The notes beneath the pieces are model-generated. The model was not told the origin of the DNA and made no database searches. It worked only from the letters and a program-made list of their open reading frames with translations. 64,000 bases of DNA from Photorhabdus bodei (GTDB lineage: Bacteria; Pseudomonadota; Gammaproteobacteria; Enterobacterales; Enterobacteriaceae). Position numbers and translations under genes: made by a program. Below are positions 18,690 to 28,048 of this stretch, piece by piece. The stretch lies in the NCBI RefSeq assembly GCF_003287735.1, contig NZ_NSCM01000002.1, forward strand, positions 186,001 through 250,000. The letters run 5' to 3'. Position 1 is the first letter of the stretch; each line of letters begins with the position of its first letter.

Positions 18690-19074
18690 CTTATTATTTA
18701 AGCTATATTTTTAATAAAGCGTAGGCGCAGAATGCGCACAAAAATCAGAATGTGCATTGTCGTATATGAGGAGTGGTTTATTTACCTTGTATTACTGTGT
18801 ATTTAAAAGCTAAGCCATATTTGAAAGCTACAGTTTTTGTCTGGTTAATGCTGAGATTCATTCTTTACTGCGAAGAATAGTAAATGGAATAAGTTAATAA
18901 GATGGATTGTTGTAATTAATAAAAAATATTGTCTTATGTCTTATAGCAATAAGATATAAGCAAAATAATAAAACTACACAGAGGTAAATATTTTATCCTC
19001 GTTATTTGAGCACATGTTGATTATCCATTTTTATAGATAAATAAAGTGTAATTATATCTCTTGGAGAATCGGGA
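18690..19074. other. Spacer between importer operon and receptor gene
   Basis: This 385-bp AT-rich spacer contains an imperfect hairpin (TGCGCA/TGTGCA near 18734-18760) and a dyad GAGGTAAATATTTTATCCTC near 18980. I found no Fur box as good as the one at 15585. The receptor's ribosome-binding site is CTTGGAG just before 19075. Confidence 0.45.
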
Positions 19075-21054
19075 ATGGGTGTTTTTAATCAAAGAAAAAT
19101 CGCGTTAGGTATTATTGCTGCAATCTCATCTGGCTCAGTTTTTGCGGCTAGTAGCAGTAATGACACTATTCTTGTCACTACGGCAGCTGGTTTTCAACAG
19201 AAAATTGAAGATGCGCCAGCGTCTATTTCTGTGGTGAGCCGTGAACAATTGGAAACTAAGGCTTATCGTGATGTGACTGATGCACTGAAAGATGTGCCAG
19301 GTGTCGTTGTTACAGGTGGTGCTAGCAGCAGTGACATCAGTATTCGCGGTATGGCGTCTCAATATACAATGATTCTGGTTGATGGTAAGCGTGTTGATAC
19401 CCGTGGTACTCGTCCAAACCGTGATAATTCGGGGATTGAACAGGGGTGGTTGCCGCCATTGGCCGCGATAGAACGTATCGAGGTTGTTCGTGGTCCTATG
19501 TCTTCTCTTTATGGTTCTGATGCGATGGGAGGGGTGATTAACATCATTACCCGTAAGGCACAGAAAGAGTGGAAAACCAGCTTCCGCGCTGATGGCACTT
19601 TGCAGGAGCGTTCTAAATCAGGTAATAGTCATCAGAGTAGTGTGTATACGTCAGGTCCAATTATTGATGGATTATTAGGGCTGAAAGTGAGCGGCCTGTA
19701 TTCTCACCGTAATGAAGATAAATTTATCGGTGGGTTTAACAAACAGGAAATGCGTAATGGTTCAGCCACTTTCTCTTTCACTCCCGATGAGCAGAATACT
19801 TTTGATTTTGAGGCGGGACGTTATGAGCAAGATCGTGATTCTACTGTAGGGAAAACAAAGACAAGTAGTTGGCGATCTCCAGGTAATAGTGAAAGTCGAT
19901 ATAAAAGAAATAATTACTCTATCACCCATAATGGCGTTTACGATTTTGGAACGTCGACAACGTACTTCCAGCGTGATGAATCACGTAATCCTGGTCGTGA
20001 TATGAAATATTACGATAATCTGTTCAATACTCATACAGTGTTTATGTTGGATGATCATTCATTGAGTATAGGTGGTCAGTATCGTTATGAAGATTTACGC
20101 GATGAAGGGAATCAATTAGCTTCTGCTAAAAATATCAATAAGCTGAACCGTTGGAGTTGGGCGTTATTTGCTGAAGATGAATGGCAAATGACCAATGACT
20201 TTGCTCTGACCGGTGGTATCCGCATGGATAAAGACGAAAACTTCGGTGACCATTGGACTCCACGTTTGTACGGTGTATGGCATGTTGATGAGCAATGGAC
20301 GATTAAAGGAGGCGTTTCTACAGGATATCGTTCACCAGAATTACGTCAGGCAGCATCTAATTGGGGGCAGATTACGGGTGGCGGTGGTGATCCAGCGATT
20401 ATCGTCGGTAATCCGGATTTGAAACCGGAGAAGAGCTTCAATCAGGAAATTGGTGTTATCTGGAACAATCGGGATAACTTTAATGTCGGTTTAACAATAT
20501 TCAACACTGAATTTAAAGATAAAATTACTGAATTACGTCGTTGTACCGATCCAAGTGGTAAATCTCAGGGTAAATGTGTTATTGATGGCACTGCTTATAA
20601 ATTTATCAGTGACCGTGTGAACATTGATAAAGCCAATATGCGTGGTGTAGAAGCGACGATGAACTGGGATATTGTTGATAACTGGGTATTGGCTGCAAAC
20701 TATACGTATACTGATTCTGAGCAAAAGAGCGGTAACTTCAAAGGGAAGCCTTTGAATAAGATGCCTAAACATATGGTGAATGCAACCTTAAACTGGCAGG
20801 TTTTACCAGAAATGCAAACTTGGGCGCGTGTTAACTACCGTGGCAAAACGTCGAATTATTTATCACGTACCTCTATGGGGACAGGAACACCGTCTTATAC
20901 CTTTGTGGATATCGGTGTCAGCTATTATCTGGCTGAAGGTTTACGCTTGGTAGGGGGGGTATATAACGTGTTTGAAAAACAAGTGACTGAAGACACCCAT
21001 GATATAGTATTGGATGGCCGTCGTTATAACATTGGTATTAATTACGACTTTTGA
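19075..21054 (+). CDS. TonB-dependent siderophore receptor (FepA/CirA/IrgA-like)
   Basis: The 659-residue protein has a signal peptide (about 1-24, ending VFAA). A plug domain follows (about 35-160: APASISVVSREQLETKAYRD, LVDGKRVD, RGPMSSLYGSDAMGGVIN). A 22-stranded beta barrel then ends in ...YNIGINYDF with the C-terminal Phe needed for outer-membrane assembly. It would import a ferric siderophore, probably for the ABC importer just upstream. The barrel resembles catecholate receptors such as IrgA/CirA, but the ligand is not known. A strong terminator follows. Confidence 0.9.
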   Translation: MGVFNQRKIALGIIAAISSGSVFAASSSNDTILVTTAAGFQQKIEDAPASISVVSREQLETKAYRDVTDALKDVPGVVVTGGASSSDISIRGMASQYTMILVDGKRVDTRGTRPNRDNSGIEQGWLPPLAAIERIEVVRGPMSSLYGSDAMGGVINIITRKAQKEWKTSFRADGTLQERSKSGNSHQSSVYTSGPIIDGLLGLKVSGLYSHRNEDKFIGGFNKQEMRNGSATFSFTPDEQNTFDFEAGRYEQDRDSTVGKTKTSSWRSPGNSESRYKRNNYSITHNGVYDFGTSTTYFQRDESRNPGRDMKYYDNLFNTHTVFMLDDHSLSIGGQYRYEDLRDEGNQLASAKNINKLNRWSWALFAEDEWQMTNDFALTGGIRMDKDENFGDHWTPRLYGVWHVDEQWTIKGGVSTGYRSPELRQAASNWGQITGGGGDPAIIVGNPDLKPEKSFNQEIGVIWNNRDNFNVGLTIFNTEFKDKITELRRCTDPSGKSQGKCVIDGTAYKFISDRVNIDKANMRGVEATMNWDIVDNWVLAANYTYTDSEQKSGNFKGKPLNKMPKHMVNATLNWQVLPEMQTWARVNYRGKTSNYLSRTSMGTGTPSYTFVDIGVSYYLAEGLRLVGGVYNVFEKQVTEDTHDIVLDGRRYNIGINYDF

Positions 21055-21080
21055 TAATGCGTTCTAACTAACTGTTTTAT

Positions 21081-21120
21081 AATCCTCCTTGTTTGTCGCT
21101 GACAAGGAGGATTTTTGTTT
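21081..21120 (+). terminator. Strong rho-independent terminator after the receptor gene
   Basis: AATCCTCCTTGT (21081-21092) pairs exactly with ACAAGGAGGATT (21102-21113), followed by a T-rich run. Confidence 0.95.
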
Positions 21121-21310
21121 TTTGCTTATACCGGTAAAACTGAATAGAAATCCGTTTTGTGTTGTGTTAAAACTTAGCCATATCAAAGAAATGTATATGA
21201 CACCGTCAAATTCCATAGCGTCATCAATGAGTGTGGTAAAAAATAATGAACTTTTAGTGTGGTGAGTATTGCTATTTCAGGTCTTCAAGTGCAGAATTCG
21301 CCCACTAGAG
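21114..21310. other. Noncoding stretch between two plus-strand terminators
   Basis: About 200 bp separate the receptor terminator from a second strong terminator with no annotated gene between. It could encode a small RNA or a leader. A weak GTG-initiated frame (21259-21315) ends inside the second stem. Confidence 0.4.
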
Positions 21311-21348
21311 AATAACTGATGCGTTTATATGCGTCGGTTATTTTTTTT
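21311..21348 (+). terminator. Orphan rho-independent terminator or attenuator upstream of puuP
   Basis: AATAACTGATGC (21311-21322) pairs with GCGTCGGTTATT (21331-21342), 12 pairs including two G-U, followed by eight T. No gene ends here, so it must stop an unannotated small transcript or attenuate the puuP leader. Confidence 0.85.
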
Positions 21349-21369
21349 GCTTTGACTTATTTTTTACTA

Positions 21370-21646
21370 TACCAGAGGCCGGACTCTGAGCCGGATAGAT
21401 AATTGGCCCACGATCAACCGCAATGAGAATCGGTTGCCGTAATGAGGAACGCTAATATGGAGCAATTATTTCCTTTCGCACTTGTGCCAATTGGCACATG
21501 CTGCTGCATCGATGACTATGGAGCATTGAGCTCTGCATATAATCCAGCCTCTAATTCTACTGCCTATAGGCAGAAGCGAAGTCTTCCCAGTAACTATCGA
21601 TTAAGTAGTGTCATAACACGAATCGGAGTTATGGGAGGTTTTGCTC
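21370..21646 (+). promoter_or_regulatory. Structured leader upstream of the puuP-like permease
   Basis: Several strong dyads lie in a row. CAACCG/CGGTTG (21415-21436) forms a hairpin. TGTGCCAATTGGCACA (21483-21498) and TGCCTATAGGCA (21561-21572) are perfect palindromes. A CCGG-loop-CCGG motif lies near 21380. I do not recognise a known riboswitch class. A 66-codon frame runs through it and overlaps the permease start. Confidence 0.5.
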
Positions 21647-21657
21647 ATGACTCATAA
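21457..21657 (+). CDS. Possible 66-codon upstream ORF overlapping puuP
   Basis: The frame starts ATG at 21457 behind TGAGGAACG and reads [20 protein letters not shown] near its start. Its stop (21655-21657) lies 8 bp past the puuP start codon in another reading frame. Such overlap would couple translation of the two. The Cys triplet and the compact GAGG site make it worth noting, but there is no known family and the composition could be accidental, since the region is rich in RNA structure. Confidence 0.3.
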   Translation: MEQLFPFALVPIGTCCCIDDYGALSSAYNPASNSTAYRQKRSLPSNYRLSSVITRIGVMGGFAHDS

Positions 21658-23029
21658 TACTGTAATCACACTAGGCACTAACCAGACTGGTGCTAACAAT
21701 CGTGTTCAGCTCAGAAAAACACTGACCTTGGTTCAGGTAGTGATGATGGGTCTTGCTTATCTGCAACCCATGACTATCTTTGATACTTTCGGTATTGTTT
21801 CTGGTTTGACTGACGGTCACGTAGCGACATCCTACGCTATTGCTTTGATCGCAATTCTATTTACCGCCGTGAGCTACGGGAAGTTGGTAAAACGTTTCCC
21901 ATCTGCTGGATCTGCATATACTTATGCACAAAAATCCATTAGTCCGCATGTTGGTTTTATGGTGGGTTGGTCATCGCTATTGGACTATATGTTCATGCCG
22001 ATGATTAATATATTGTTAGCGAAAATTTATCTTCAGGCCATTTTTCCTAGCGTAGATCCGTGGATCTTCGTTGTGGGTTTTGCATTACTGATGACAGCCT
22101 TTAACCTGCGTGGCATTAACGTTGTTGCTAATCTCAACACGGCTATTGTTATTGTTCAGGTGGCCATTATGGCCGTATTTGTGGGTTTACTGATCCACGG
22201 TGTGTACAACGGGGAAGGAGTAGGAACTTTATGGAATGCGAAACCATTCGTTTCTGAAGATGCCCATTTGATCCCAATGATTACTGGGGCGACGATTTTG
22301 TGCTTCTCATTTCTAGGGTTTGATGGCATTAGTTCGTTGTCCGAAGAGACTCCGAATGCTGGTAAGGTGATTCCGAAAGCGATTTTCCTGACAGTATTAA
22401 TCGGTGGTGTTATCTTCATTGCGGTTTCTTATTTCTTGCAGCTCTATTTTCCGGATATTTCTCGGTTCAAGAACCCGGATGAATCTCAGCCAGAAATTAT
22501 GCTGTATGTAGCAGGTACCCTGTTCCAATCCATTATTTTGGTGTTCTCTTGTGTCACTGTTTTGGCTTCTGGTATGGCGGCTCACGCGGGGGTTTCCCGT
22601 TTGCTCTATGTTATGGGGCGCGATGGTGTATTTCCTGAGAAAATATTTGGCTATGTTCATCCAAAATGGCGGACTCCGATAATCAACGTATTGTTGGTAG
22701 GCACCATAGGGTTATCTGCGATTACCTTTGATCTGGTTACTGCAACAGCTCTGATTAACTTTGGTGCGTTGATAGCGTTCACCTTTGTAAACTTATCAGT
22801 CATTTCTCAATTCTATATCCGTGAACGTCGTAACCGTACATTAAAAGATACCATTAATTTCTTGATATTACCTGTGATAGGTGCTTGTACTGTTAGCGTA
22901 CTATGGATGAATCTGGAGCAAAGTTCTATGGAATTGGGGCTAACTTGGGGAGCAATTGGTCTGGTTTATATGGTATTCCTGACCCGTCGCTTCCGTCAGC
23001 CGATGCCTCAATGCTCTGAAATGGTTTAA
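21647..23029 (+). CDS. puuP: PuuP-like putrescine/amino acid permease (APC family)
   Basis: The 460-residue APC transporter has about 12 membrane segments. It resembles E. coli Puu[18 protein letters not shown] opening ([20 protein letters not shown]), [20 protein letters not shown], and [20 protein letters not shown]. PuuP imports putrescine by proton symport for catabolism, but no puu catabolic genes are here, so the substrate is inferred. I chose the ATG at 21647 with GGGAGG 8 bp upstream; a TTG at 21641 is also in frame. The long structured leader is unusual for this gene. Confidence 0.8.
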   Translation: MTHNTVITLGTNQTGANNRVQLRKTLTLVQVVMMGLAYLQPMTIFDTFGIVSGLTDGHVATSYAIALIAILFTAVSYGKLVKRFPSAGSAYTYAQKSISPHVGFMVGWSSLLDYMFMPMINILLAKIYLQAIFPSVDPWIFVVGFALLMTAFNLRGINVVANLNTAIVIVQVAIMAVFVGLLIHGVYNGEGVGTLWNAKPFVSEDAHLIPMITGATILCFSFLGFDGISSLSEETPNAGKVIPKAIFLTVLIGGVIFIAVSYFLQLYFPDISRFKNPDESQPEIMLYVAGTLFQSIILVFSCVTVLASGMAAHAGVSRLLYVMGRDGVFPEKIFGYVHPKWRTPIINVLLVGTIGLSAITFDLVTATALINFGALIAFTFVNLSVISQFYIRERRNRTLKDTINFLILPVIGACTVSVLWMNLEQSSMELGLTWGAIGLVYMVFLTRRFRQPMPQCSEMV

Positions 23030-23042
23030 TCTTTAGTAAAAG

Positions 23043-23077
23043 AATAATGGCACCGAATTTGGTGCCATTATTTTTAC
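23043..23077 (+). terminator. Strong rho-independent terminator after puuP
   Basis: AATAATGGCACC (23043-23054) pairs with GGTGCCATTATT (23061-23072), followed by T5. Confidence 0.95.
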
Positions 23078-23224
23078 TATGTTGCTAATTTTACCGTAAT
23101 AGTTAAGGAAAAGGAGCTTAAGAAAAAAAACAGCGAGGTCGCTTACAGATAAGAAAAATTTCAACGGTAAACGAAGAAAAACAATCTATGCTCTGAGAGG
23201 TAATTGTATATTAAGGAAGAGACT

Positions 23225-24940
23225 ATGAATGATGCAAAGACCTCTCAAAATCAGCAACTCATTACTACCCTGACCAATATTGTCGGTAAATCTCATATCC
23301 TGACTGCTCCCCATAAAACTGAACGTTATCGTAAAGGCTTTCGCTCCGGCCAGGGAGATGCTTTAGCCGTTGTATTTCCCGGCTCGCTGGTGGAACAGTG
23401 GCGTGTGTTTAAGGTCTGCGTTGAAGCAGATAAAATCATTTTAATGCAGGCGGCCAACACGGGTATAACTGAAGGTTCTACCCCGAATGGTAAGGATTAC
23501 GATCGTGACATAGTCATTATTAGCACGCTGCGCATGAATAAAATTCAGATTTTAAAACAGTGTAATCAGGTAGTTGCATTACCTGGCAGTACATTATGGC
23601 AACTTGAACGGGCGCTCAAGCCGTTGGGACGTGAACCACATTCAGTTATCGGTTCTTCCTGTATTGGCGCTTCCGTGATTGGGGGCATCTGTAATAACTC
23701 AGGAGGTTCTTTAGTTCATCGTGGGCCGGCTTATACCGAAATGGCATTGTATGGACGTGTTAATGAGTGTGGTAAGCCAGAATTAATTAATCATCTGGGT
23801 ATCTATTTGGGAGAAACACCAGAAGAGATTCTCTCTTGTCTGGAAGAACAGCGTTACAGTGATCAGGATGTAGAACAGGGTCAGCGTAAAGCATCTGATC
23901 ATGAATATGCCCAACGAGTACGTGACGTAGATGCTGATACTCCATCTCGTTTTAATTCTGACGAGCGCCGTTTATTTGAAGCTTCAGGTTGTGCGGGTAA
24001 GTTGGTTGTGTTTGCTGTCCGGCTCGATACTTTTCCGGCAGAACCTTTGTCTCAAGTATTTTATATCGGTACCAACCAAACTGGCGTATTGACGGAATTG
24101 CGTCGTCATATATTAGCAAATTTTCATAATTTACCGGTGGCGGGTGAATATATGCACCGGGATATTTTCGATATTGCGGAAACTTACGGTAAAGATACTT
24201 TCATCATGATTGATAAGCTTGGCACGGATAAGATGCCGGCTTATTTTACTTTGAAAGGGAGAATGGACGCTATTTTCAACCGAATTCCATTTTTACCTGT
24301 CAATCTTATCGATCGCATTATGCAGGGGTTAAGTCGTTTACTTCCCTCCCACTTGCCTAAGCGTTTGAAAGAATATCGTAATCGTTTTGAGCACCATTTG
24401 ATATTAAAAATGTCAGGTGATGGGATTGAAGAGGCCAGAAGCTGGTTGGAAGAATATTTTAGCCGGGTGGAAGGGGATTTCTTTGCTTGTACGCCGGAGG
24501 AGGGTGCTAAAGCGTTCTTGCATCGTTTTTCCGCTGGTGGTTCAGCGATCCGTTATCAAGCGGTGCATAGTAACGAAGTAGAGAATATCTTGTCACTTGA
24601 TATCGCTCTGCGTCGCAATGATCGTGAATGGTTTGAACAATTACCCCCAGAGTTTGATGATGTATTGGTACACAAACTTTATTGCGGGCATTTTATGTGC
24701 TACGTGTTTCATCAGGATTACATTGTGAAAAAAGGGGTGGACATACAGGCATTGAAAGAAAGAATGATAGAGCTGCTTGATAAACGAGGAGCGGAATATC
24801 CCGCAGAGCATAATGTGGGTCATCTATATCAGGCTAAACTTCAACTTAAGGCTTTTTATCGGATGACTGATCCCACTAACACTCTCAATCCCGGAATTGG
24901 GAAAACATCCAAGTTGAAAAATTGGGGTGAAAGATCTTAA
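23225..24940 (+). CDS. dld: Quinone-dependent D-lactate dehydrogenase Dld
   Basis: Dld is a peripheral membrane FAD enzyme that oxidises D-lactate to pyruvate and feeds electrons to quinone. The 571-residue protein has exactly the E. coli length and matches it along its span: KTERYRKGFRSGQGDALAVV, the FAD-binding LMQAANTGITEGSTPNG and GSSCIGASVIGGICNNSGGS, and the C-terminal YPAEHNVGHLYQAK with the active-site His. I chose the ATG at 23225 with AGGAAGAG before it; a TTG at 23204 is in frame. A terminator lies about 90 bp after the stop. Confidence 0.96.
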   Translation: MNDAKTSQNQQLITTLTNIVGKSHILTAPHKTERYRKGFRSGQGDALAVVFPGSLVEQWRVFKVCVEADKIILMQAANTGITEGSTPNGKDYDRDIVIISTLRMNKIQILKQCNQVVALPGSTLWQLERALKPLGREPHSVIGSSCIGASVIGGICNNSGGSLVHRGPAYTEMALYGRVNECGKPELINHLGIYLGETPEEILSCLEEQRYSDQDVEQGQRKASDHEYAQRVRDVDADTPSRFNSDERRLFEASGCAGKLVVFAVRLDTFPAEPLSQVFYIGTNQTGVLTELRRHILANFHNLPVAGEYMHRDIFDIAETYGKDTFIMIDKLGTDKMPAYFTLKGRMDAIFNRIPFLPVNLIDRIMQGLSRLLPSHLPKRLKEYRNRFEHHLILKMSGDGIEEARSWLEEYFSRVEGDFFACTPEEGAKAFLHRFSAGGSAIRYQAVHSNEVENILSLDIALRRNDREWFEQLPPEFDDVLVHKLYCGHFMCYVFHQDYIVKKGVDIQALKERMIELLDKRGAEYPAEHNVGHLYQAKLQLKAFYRMTDPTNTLNPGIGKTSKLKNWGERS

Positions 24941-25029
24941 TGTCAATATTCTCAGTAGTTACAACGTCATGTTGGCACTAGGAAAGTTTAAATCTGTAAA
25001 GATTGATGAGAGAGTTATCCTGTCAGAAA

Positions 25030-25058
25030 GGCGAGTATATATGACTCGCCGTTTTATA
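25030..25058 (+). terminator. Hairpin terminator between dld and sbcB
   Basis: GGCGAGT (25030-25036) pairs with ACTCGCC (25044-25050), followed by a T-rich tail. It lies between convergent genes. Confidence 0.8.
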
Positions 25059-25078
25059 TTTACCTATTGTCTGTTTAA

Positions 25079-26509
25079 TTATCCGACCAGTTTTGCCGCA
25101 TACTCCATGAGTGCTTTAAGTTGACGGCATTTTTCTTCGTTGCCTTGATATTCAGTGAAGAGTTGTTCAATTATGAAGAAATATTCACTCAGCTTATCTT
25201 GAGTGAATACATCTTGACGATGACGTAACCAGTGTTGTTGTTCATCGTAAGTTAGAGTAGCAGGGTAGTTTCTGGCTCTATAGCGGAATAACAGCGTTTT
25301 AATACGTGGGTCCTGAAAAGTCAGATCGAGTGCAGGTAAATTCTGAGGCAGTGTCTCACGGATAATATTCATTGCTGCTTTATCGGCACTGCTAAAAAAG
25401 CCATCATACAGCTTAGCGTCAACATTATCGGATTTAGGGAAAGGTTCAGCCTCTGCAAATAGTTCTACAACTTTTTCTCTAATTTGTGGATTATTTCGCA
25501 GAATAGCCAGATTTCTTTCACAATGATCACGATCTAATCCGATACGTTCAGCGTCTTCTGTCCGCAAAGTATTATCGGGGGCGACTATTGGACACTTATT
25601 AATATGAACCAGTTTTATCGGGACTGGTGGTTGATCTGGCTGTAATTCATCATGGCGGGTATATAGACGTTCACGCAATGTATCTGCATCCAATTCCAGT
25701 AATGGTGAAATATCTCCGGCTAAATCGCACATAATAACCGCATTCTGATTGACTGGATGCCAGGCAAGAGGTGCAACCAAACTGAGGTTGCTGCGAGCAG
25801 CGCCAAACATCCCGGAAACATGAACCAGTGGTTTCATTTGGGGGATATCGATGAGAGTGTTAATTTTCTGCTTATTTCTTAACTGAAAGAAATAATTGAA
25901 CATCCTTGGCTGTACTTCTTTGAGTAATTTTGCCATTGCAATTGTGGCGTAGACATCGGACATAGCATCGTGAGCATGTGAATGTTCAACGCCATTTGCC
26001 TTGGTCAGATGTTCTAGTTTAAAGCTGGGCAGACCCTCTTCATTCTCGGGCCAGACAATACCTTCGGGACGCAAGGCATAACAGGCACGTAATACATCAA
26101 GTAAATCCCAACGGGAATTACCTTTTTGCCAACTATAAGCGTATGGATCATAAAAATTACGGTAAAAAATATTACGGCTGACTTCATCATCAAATCGAAT
26201 ATTGTTATAACCGAGGATACAACTGTTCGGTACACTGAATACATTATGAATCTGGCGGGCAAATTCCGCTTCATTGACCCCTTTTTCTAATGCAATTTGC
26301 GGAGTAATACCTGTAATCATGACAGCTTCTGGTTGTGGCAAATAATCATCAGCAGGTGAACAGTAAATAACTAATGGCTCTTCAATAATATTGAAATCCA
26401 TATCAGTACGAACACCAGCAAATTGAGCCGGTCTGTCTAAGGCCGGATGTTGACCAAAAGTTTCGTAGTCGTGGATGTAGAAAGTGGGTTGTTCGCTGTT
26501 ATTTTTCAC
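25079..26509 (-). CDS. sbcB: Exodeoxyribonuclease I (SbcB)
   Basis: Exonuclease I degrades single-stranded DNA 3' to 5' and binds SSB; it works in mismatch repair and recombination. The 476-residue protein has the DEDDh nuclease motifs: HDYETFG (Asp14, Glu16), LGYNNIRFDDEV, and HAHDAMSDVYATIAMA. It also has the C-terminal SH3-like and helical domains of the family. It is transcribed toward dld. An ERIC copy lies 125 bp upstream of its start. Confidence 0.96.
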   Translation of the reverse strand: MKNNSEQPTFYIHDYETFGQHPALDRPAQFAGVRTDMDFNIIEEPLVIYCSPADDYLPQPEAVMITGITPQIALEKGVNEAEFARQIHNVFSVPNSCILGYNNIRFDDEVSRNIFYRNFYDPYAYSWQKGNSRWDLLDVLRACYALRPEGIVWPENEEGLPSFKLEHLTKANGVEHSHAHDAMSDVYATIAMAKLLKEVQPRMFNYFFQLRNKQKINTLIDIPQMKPLVHVSGMFGAARSNLSLVAPLAWHPVNQNAVIMCDLAGDISPLLELDADTLRERLYTRHDELQPDQPPVPIKLVHINKCPIVAPDNTLRTEDAERIGLDRDHCERNLAILRNNPQIREKVVELFAEAEPFPKSDNVDAKLYDGFFSSADKAAMNIIRETLPQNLPALDLTFQDPRIKTLLFRYRARNYPATLTYDEQQHWLRHRQDVFTQDKLSEYFFIIEQLFTEYQGNEEKCRQLKALMEYAAKLVG

Positions 26510-26633
26510 TGTTGTTCAATGTCCAATGATGTTAATTGTTTGTTTTTTCAAAGAATGGACGACATTTTTGCCATAAAATAGAGACAATGGTTGTTTACTA
26601 TCTTAGAGAATCTGGTAATTGCAATCAATATTG

Positions 26634-26760
26634 TATACCCGTTATCTTTCAAGTTGCCTCTTTGTTGGCTGTACTCACTCACCCCGGTCACATCGTTATC
26701 TATGCTCCCGGGGATTCGCTCCCTTGCCGCCGCGATGCATCTTGAAATCCATAGGGTATA
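26634..26760. repeat. ERIC element, full length 127 bp
   Basis: Bounded by TATACCCGTTATC and ATAGGGTATA, with the core TATGCTCCCGGGGATTCGCT. It lies between the divergent sbcB and hcp genes, at the left edge of the accessory island. Short frames across it are not genes. Confidence 0.93.
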
Positions 26761-26921
26761 TACATGTTTTCCTGCTTTTTGTTTTGCGATTGGAGGCCGA
26801 TTATTAACATTTTGGGTACTTGGAATAAAAAATTGTCTATTTTAAGACCATTTACCCTTGACAATATTGACCTGCCTACCACAGCATGCATCGAAGTATT
26901 GAAAAAATAAACGAGGTGAAT

Positions 26922-27401
26922 ATGTCAAATTTAATTTATTTAACAGTTAAAGGTCAAAACCAAGGGTTAATTTCTGCTGGTTGTGGCAGAAGAGACTCAA
27001 TAGGTATCAAAGCGCAAAATGGGCACGAAGATAAGATCTTCGTCTATAGTCTGCAACATCTTATGACTCGCAAACAAAATGTTTCACATCATCCGGTAAT
27101 TATCACTAAACCTATTGATAAAGCTTCTCCTTTATTAGCAAAAAGCTTGGATGATAACGAAAGGTTAGAGTGTTTTCTTGAATCTTACCGTACCAGCGAA
27201 AACGGTGGACTTGAGCTTTACTATACAATTCGTCTTGGGCAAGCGTATATTGTTAGTTTAAAATCAGACCACCCGCATTCATTAACCAGTAATCATATGA
27301 TGCCACAGGAAATTCTTTCAATAGTATATGCCAATATTACCTGGAATAATGTGGCGTGTTCAACGAGTACGTATAGCATTTTGGATGAAAGGGTTTTTTA
27401 A
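26922..27401 (+). CDS. hcp: Type VI secretion tube protein Hcp (orphan copy)
   Basis: Hcp forms hexameric rings that stack into the type VI secretion tube and can carry effectors. The 159-residue protein has the family features: NLIYLTVKGQNQGLISAGC at the start, NGHEDKIFVYSLQH, KPIDKASPLL, and YSILDERVF at the end. It is the enterobacterial Hcp type often found outside the main cluster next to toxin genes. No other type VI genes are in the window. It starts at 26922 behind ACGAGGTG. Its TAA overlaps the ATG of the next gene (TAATG), so the two are coupled. Confidence 0.93.
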   Translation: MSNLIYLTVKGQNQGLISAGCGRRDSIGIKAQNGHEDKIFVYSLQHLMTRKQNVSHHPVIITKPIDKASPLLAKSLDDNERLECFLESYRTSENGGLELYYTIRLGQAYIVSLKSDHPHSLTSNHMMPQEILSIVYANITWNNVACSTSTYSILDERVF

Positions 27402-28048
27402 TGGATGGAGCTAAAGAAATTGCTGAAAAAATGGTTTCGGCTATTAACGATGACAGTAGCTGGCTTACTGGGTTTGCTGAGGGAATATTAGATATTCCGG
27501 TGGATTTTTATTATCTTGGTTATGATTATCTTGATACTGATCATCGATGGGATAATGAAAATGACAAATATCGTTTTGTTGGATTGGTAAAATCAGAAGC
27601 AATTACGCTTAATAATCTTGAAAGGGTGGTTCAGATTATTTTTGAAGATTACTTAGGTAAGCTGAGTGAAGAACAAAAGCAACGATTAATCGAAACGAAA
27701 GCTGGGAAAATATTTGGGGGTATGATTTCGAAATATGCCATATTCAGAGGGAGTCTTGGTGCTTTTTTTGGTACAAAATGGTTCACTAAACTTGGAGGAT
27801 CTGTTGCATTTACTGCGACCTTGGGGATTGGGGCGTCAGTATCCAGGGCTATCTACACTTCTAGGGAATTAGCTCAAACAAACCCGAACTTATATATGTT
27901 ATTAAGGAGAGAAGGTAACTTAGATTTACTCTATTTTTTAGTTAAGAGTAAAATGGAGCCATATGTCAGAGCATTAGAAGTGTATGATGAAAATCGAGAT
28001 TTATTTAATGAAATATTTGATGAATTCTCTGTAGGGCTAGATCAATGA
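27401..28048 (+). CDS. Putative Hcp-delivered effector, possibly membrane-active
   Basis: I do not recognise a named family for this 215-residue protein. Residues 1-100 are mostly polar and acidic. Residues 103-151 form a glycine-rich, hydrophobic pair of segments (GGMISKYAIFRGSLGAFFG and LGGSVAFTATLGIGASVSRA). The tail is charged and helical. A glycine-rich hydrophobic hairpin flanked by polar helices is what pore-forming toxins tend to show. It is coupled to hcp upstream and overlaps by four bases (ATGA) a two-helix membrane protein. The order hcp-toxin-immunity suggests an antibacterial type VI effector. That role is inferred from context. Confidence 0.6.
   Translation: MDGAKEIAEKMVSAINDDSSWLTGFAEGILDIPVDFYYLGYDYLDTDHRWDNENDKYRFVGLVKSEAITLNNLERVVQIIFEDYLGKLSEEQKQRLIETKAGKIFGGMISKYAIFRGSLGAFFGTKWFTKLGGSVAFTATLGIGASVSRAIYTSRELAQTNPNLYMLLRREGNLDLLYFLVKSKMEPYVRALEVYDENRDLFNEIFDEFSVGLDQ

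Noticed and set aside
18780..19074. A Fur box upstream of the TonB-dependent receptor gene
   Set aside because: The best candidate (TGAGATTCATTCTTT) matches only about nine of fourteen defined positions, so I do not call it.
24927..25124. A 65-codon frame between dld and sbcB
   Set aside because: It overlaps the dld end, runs over the terminator at 25030-25058 and enters sbcB on the opposite strand. It has no homology that I recognise.
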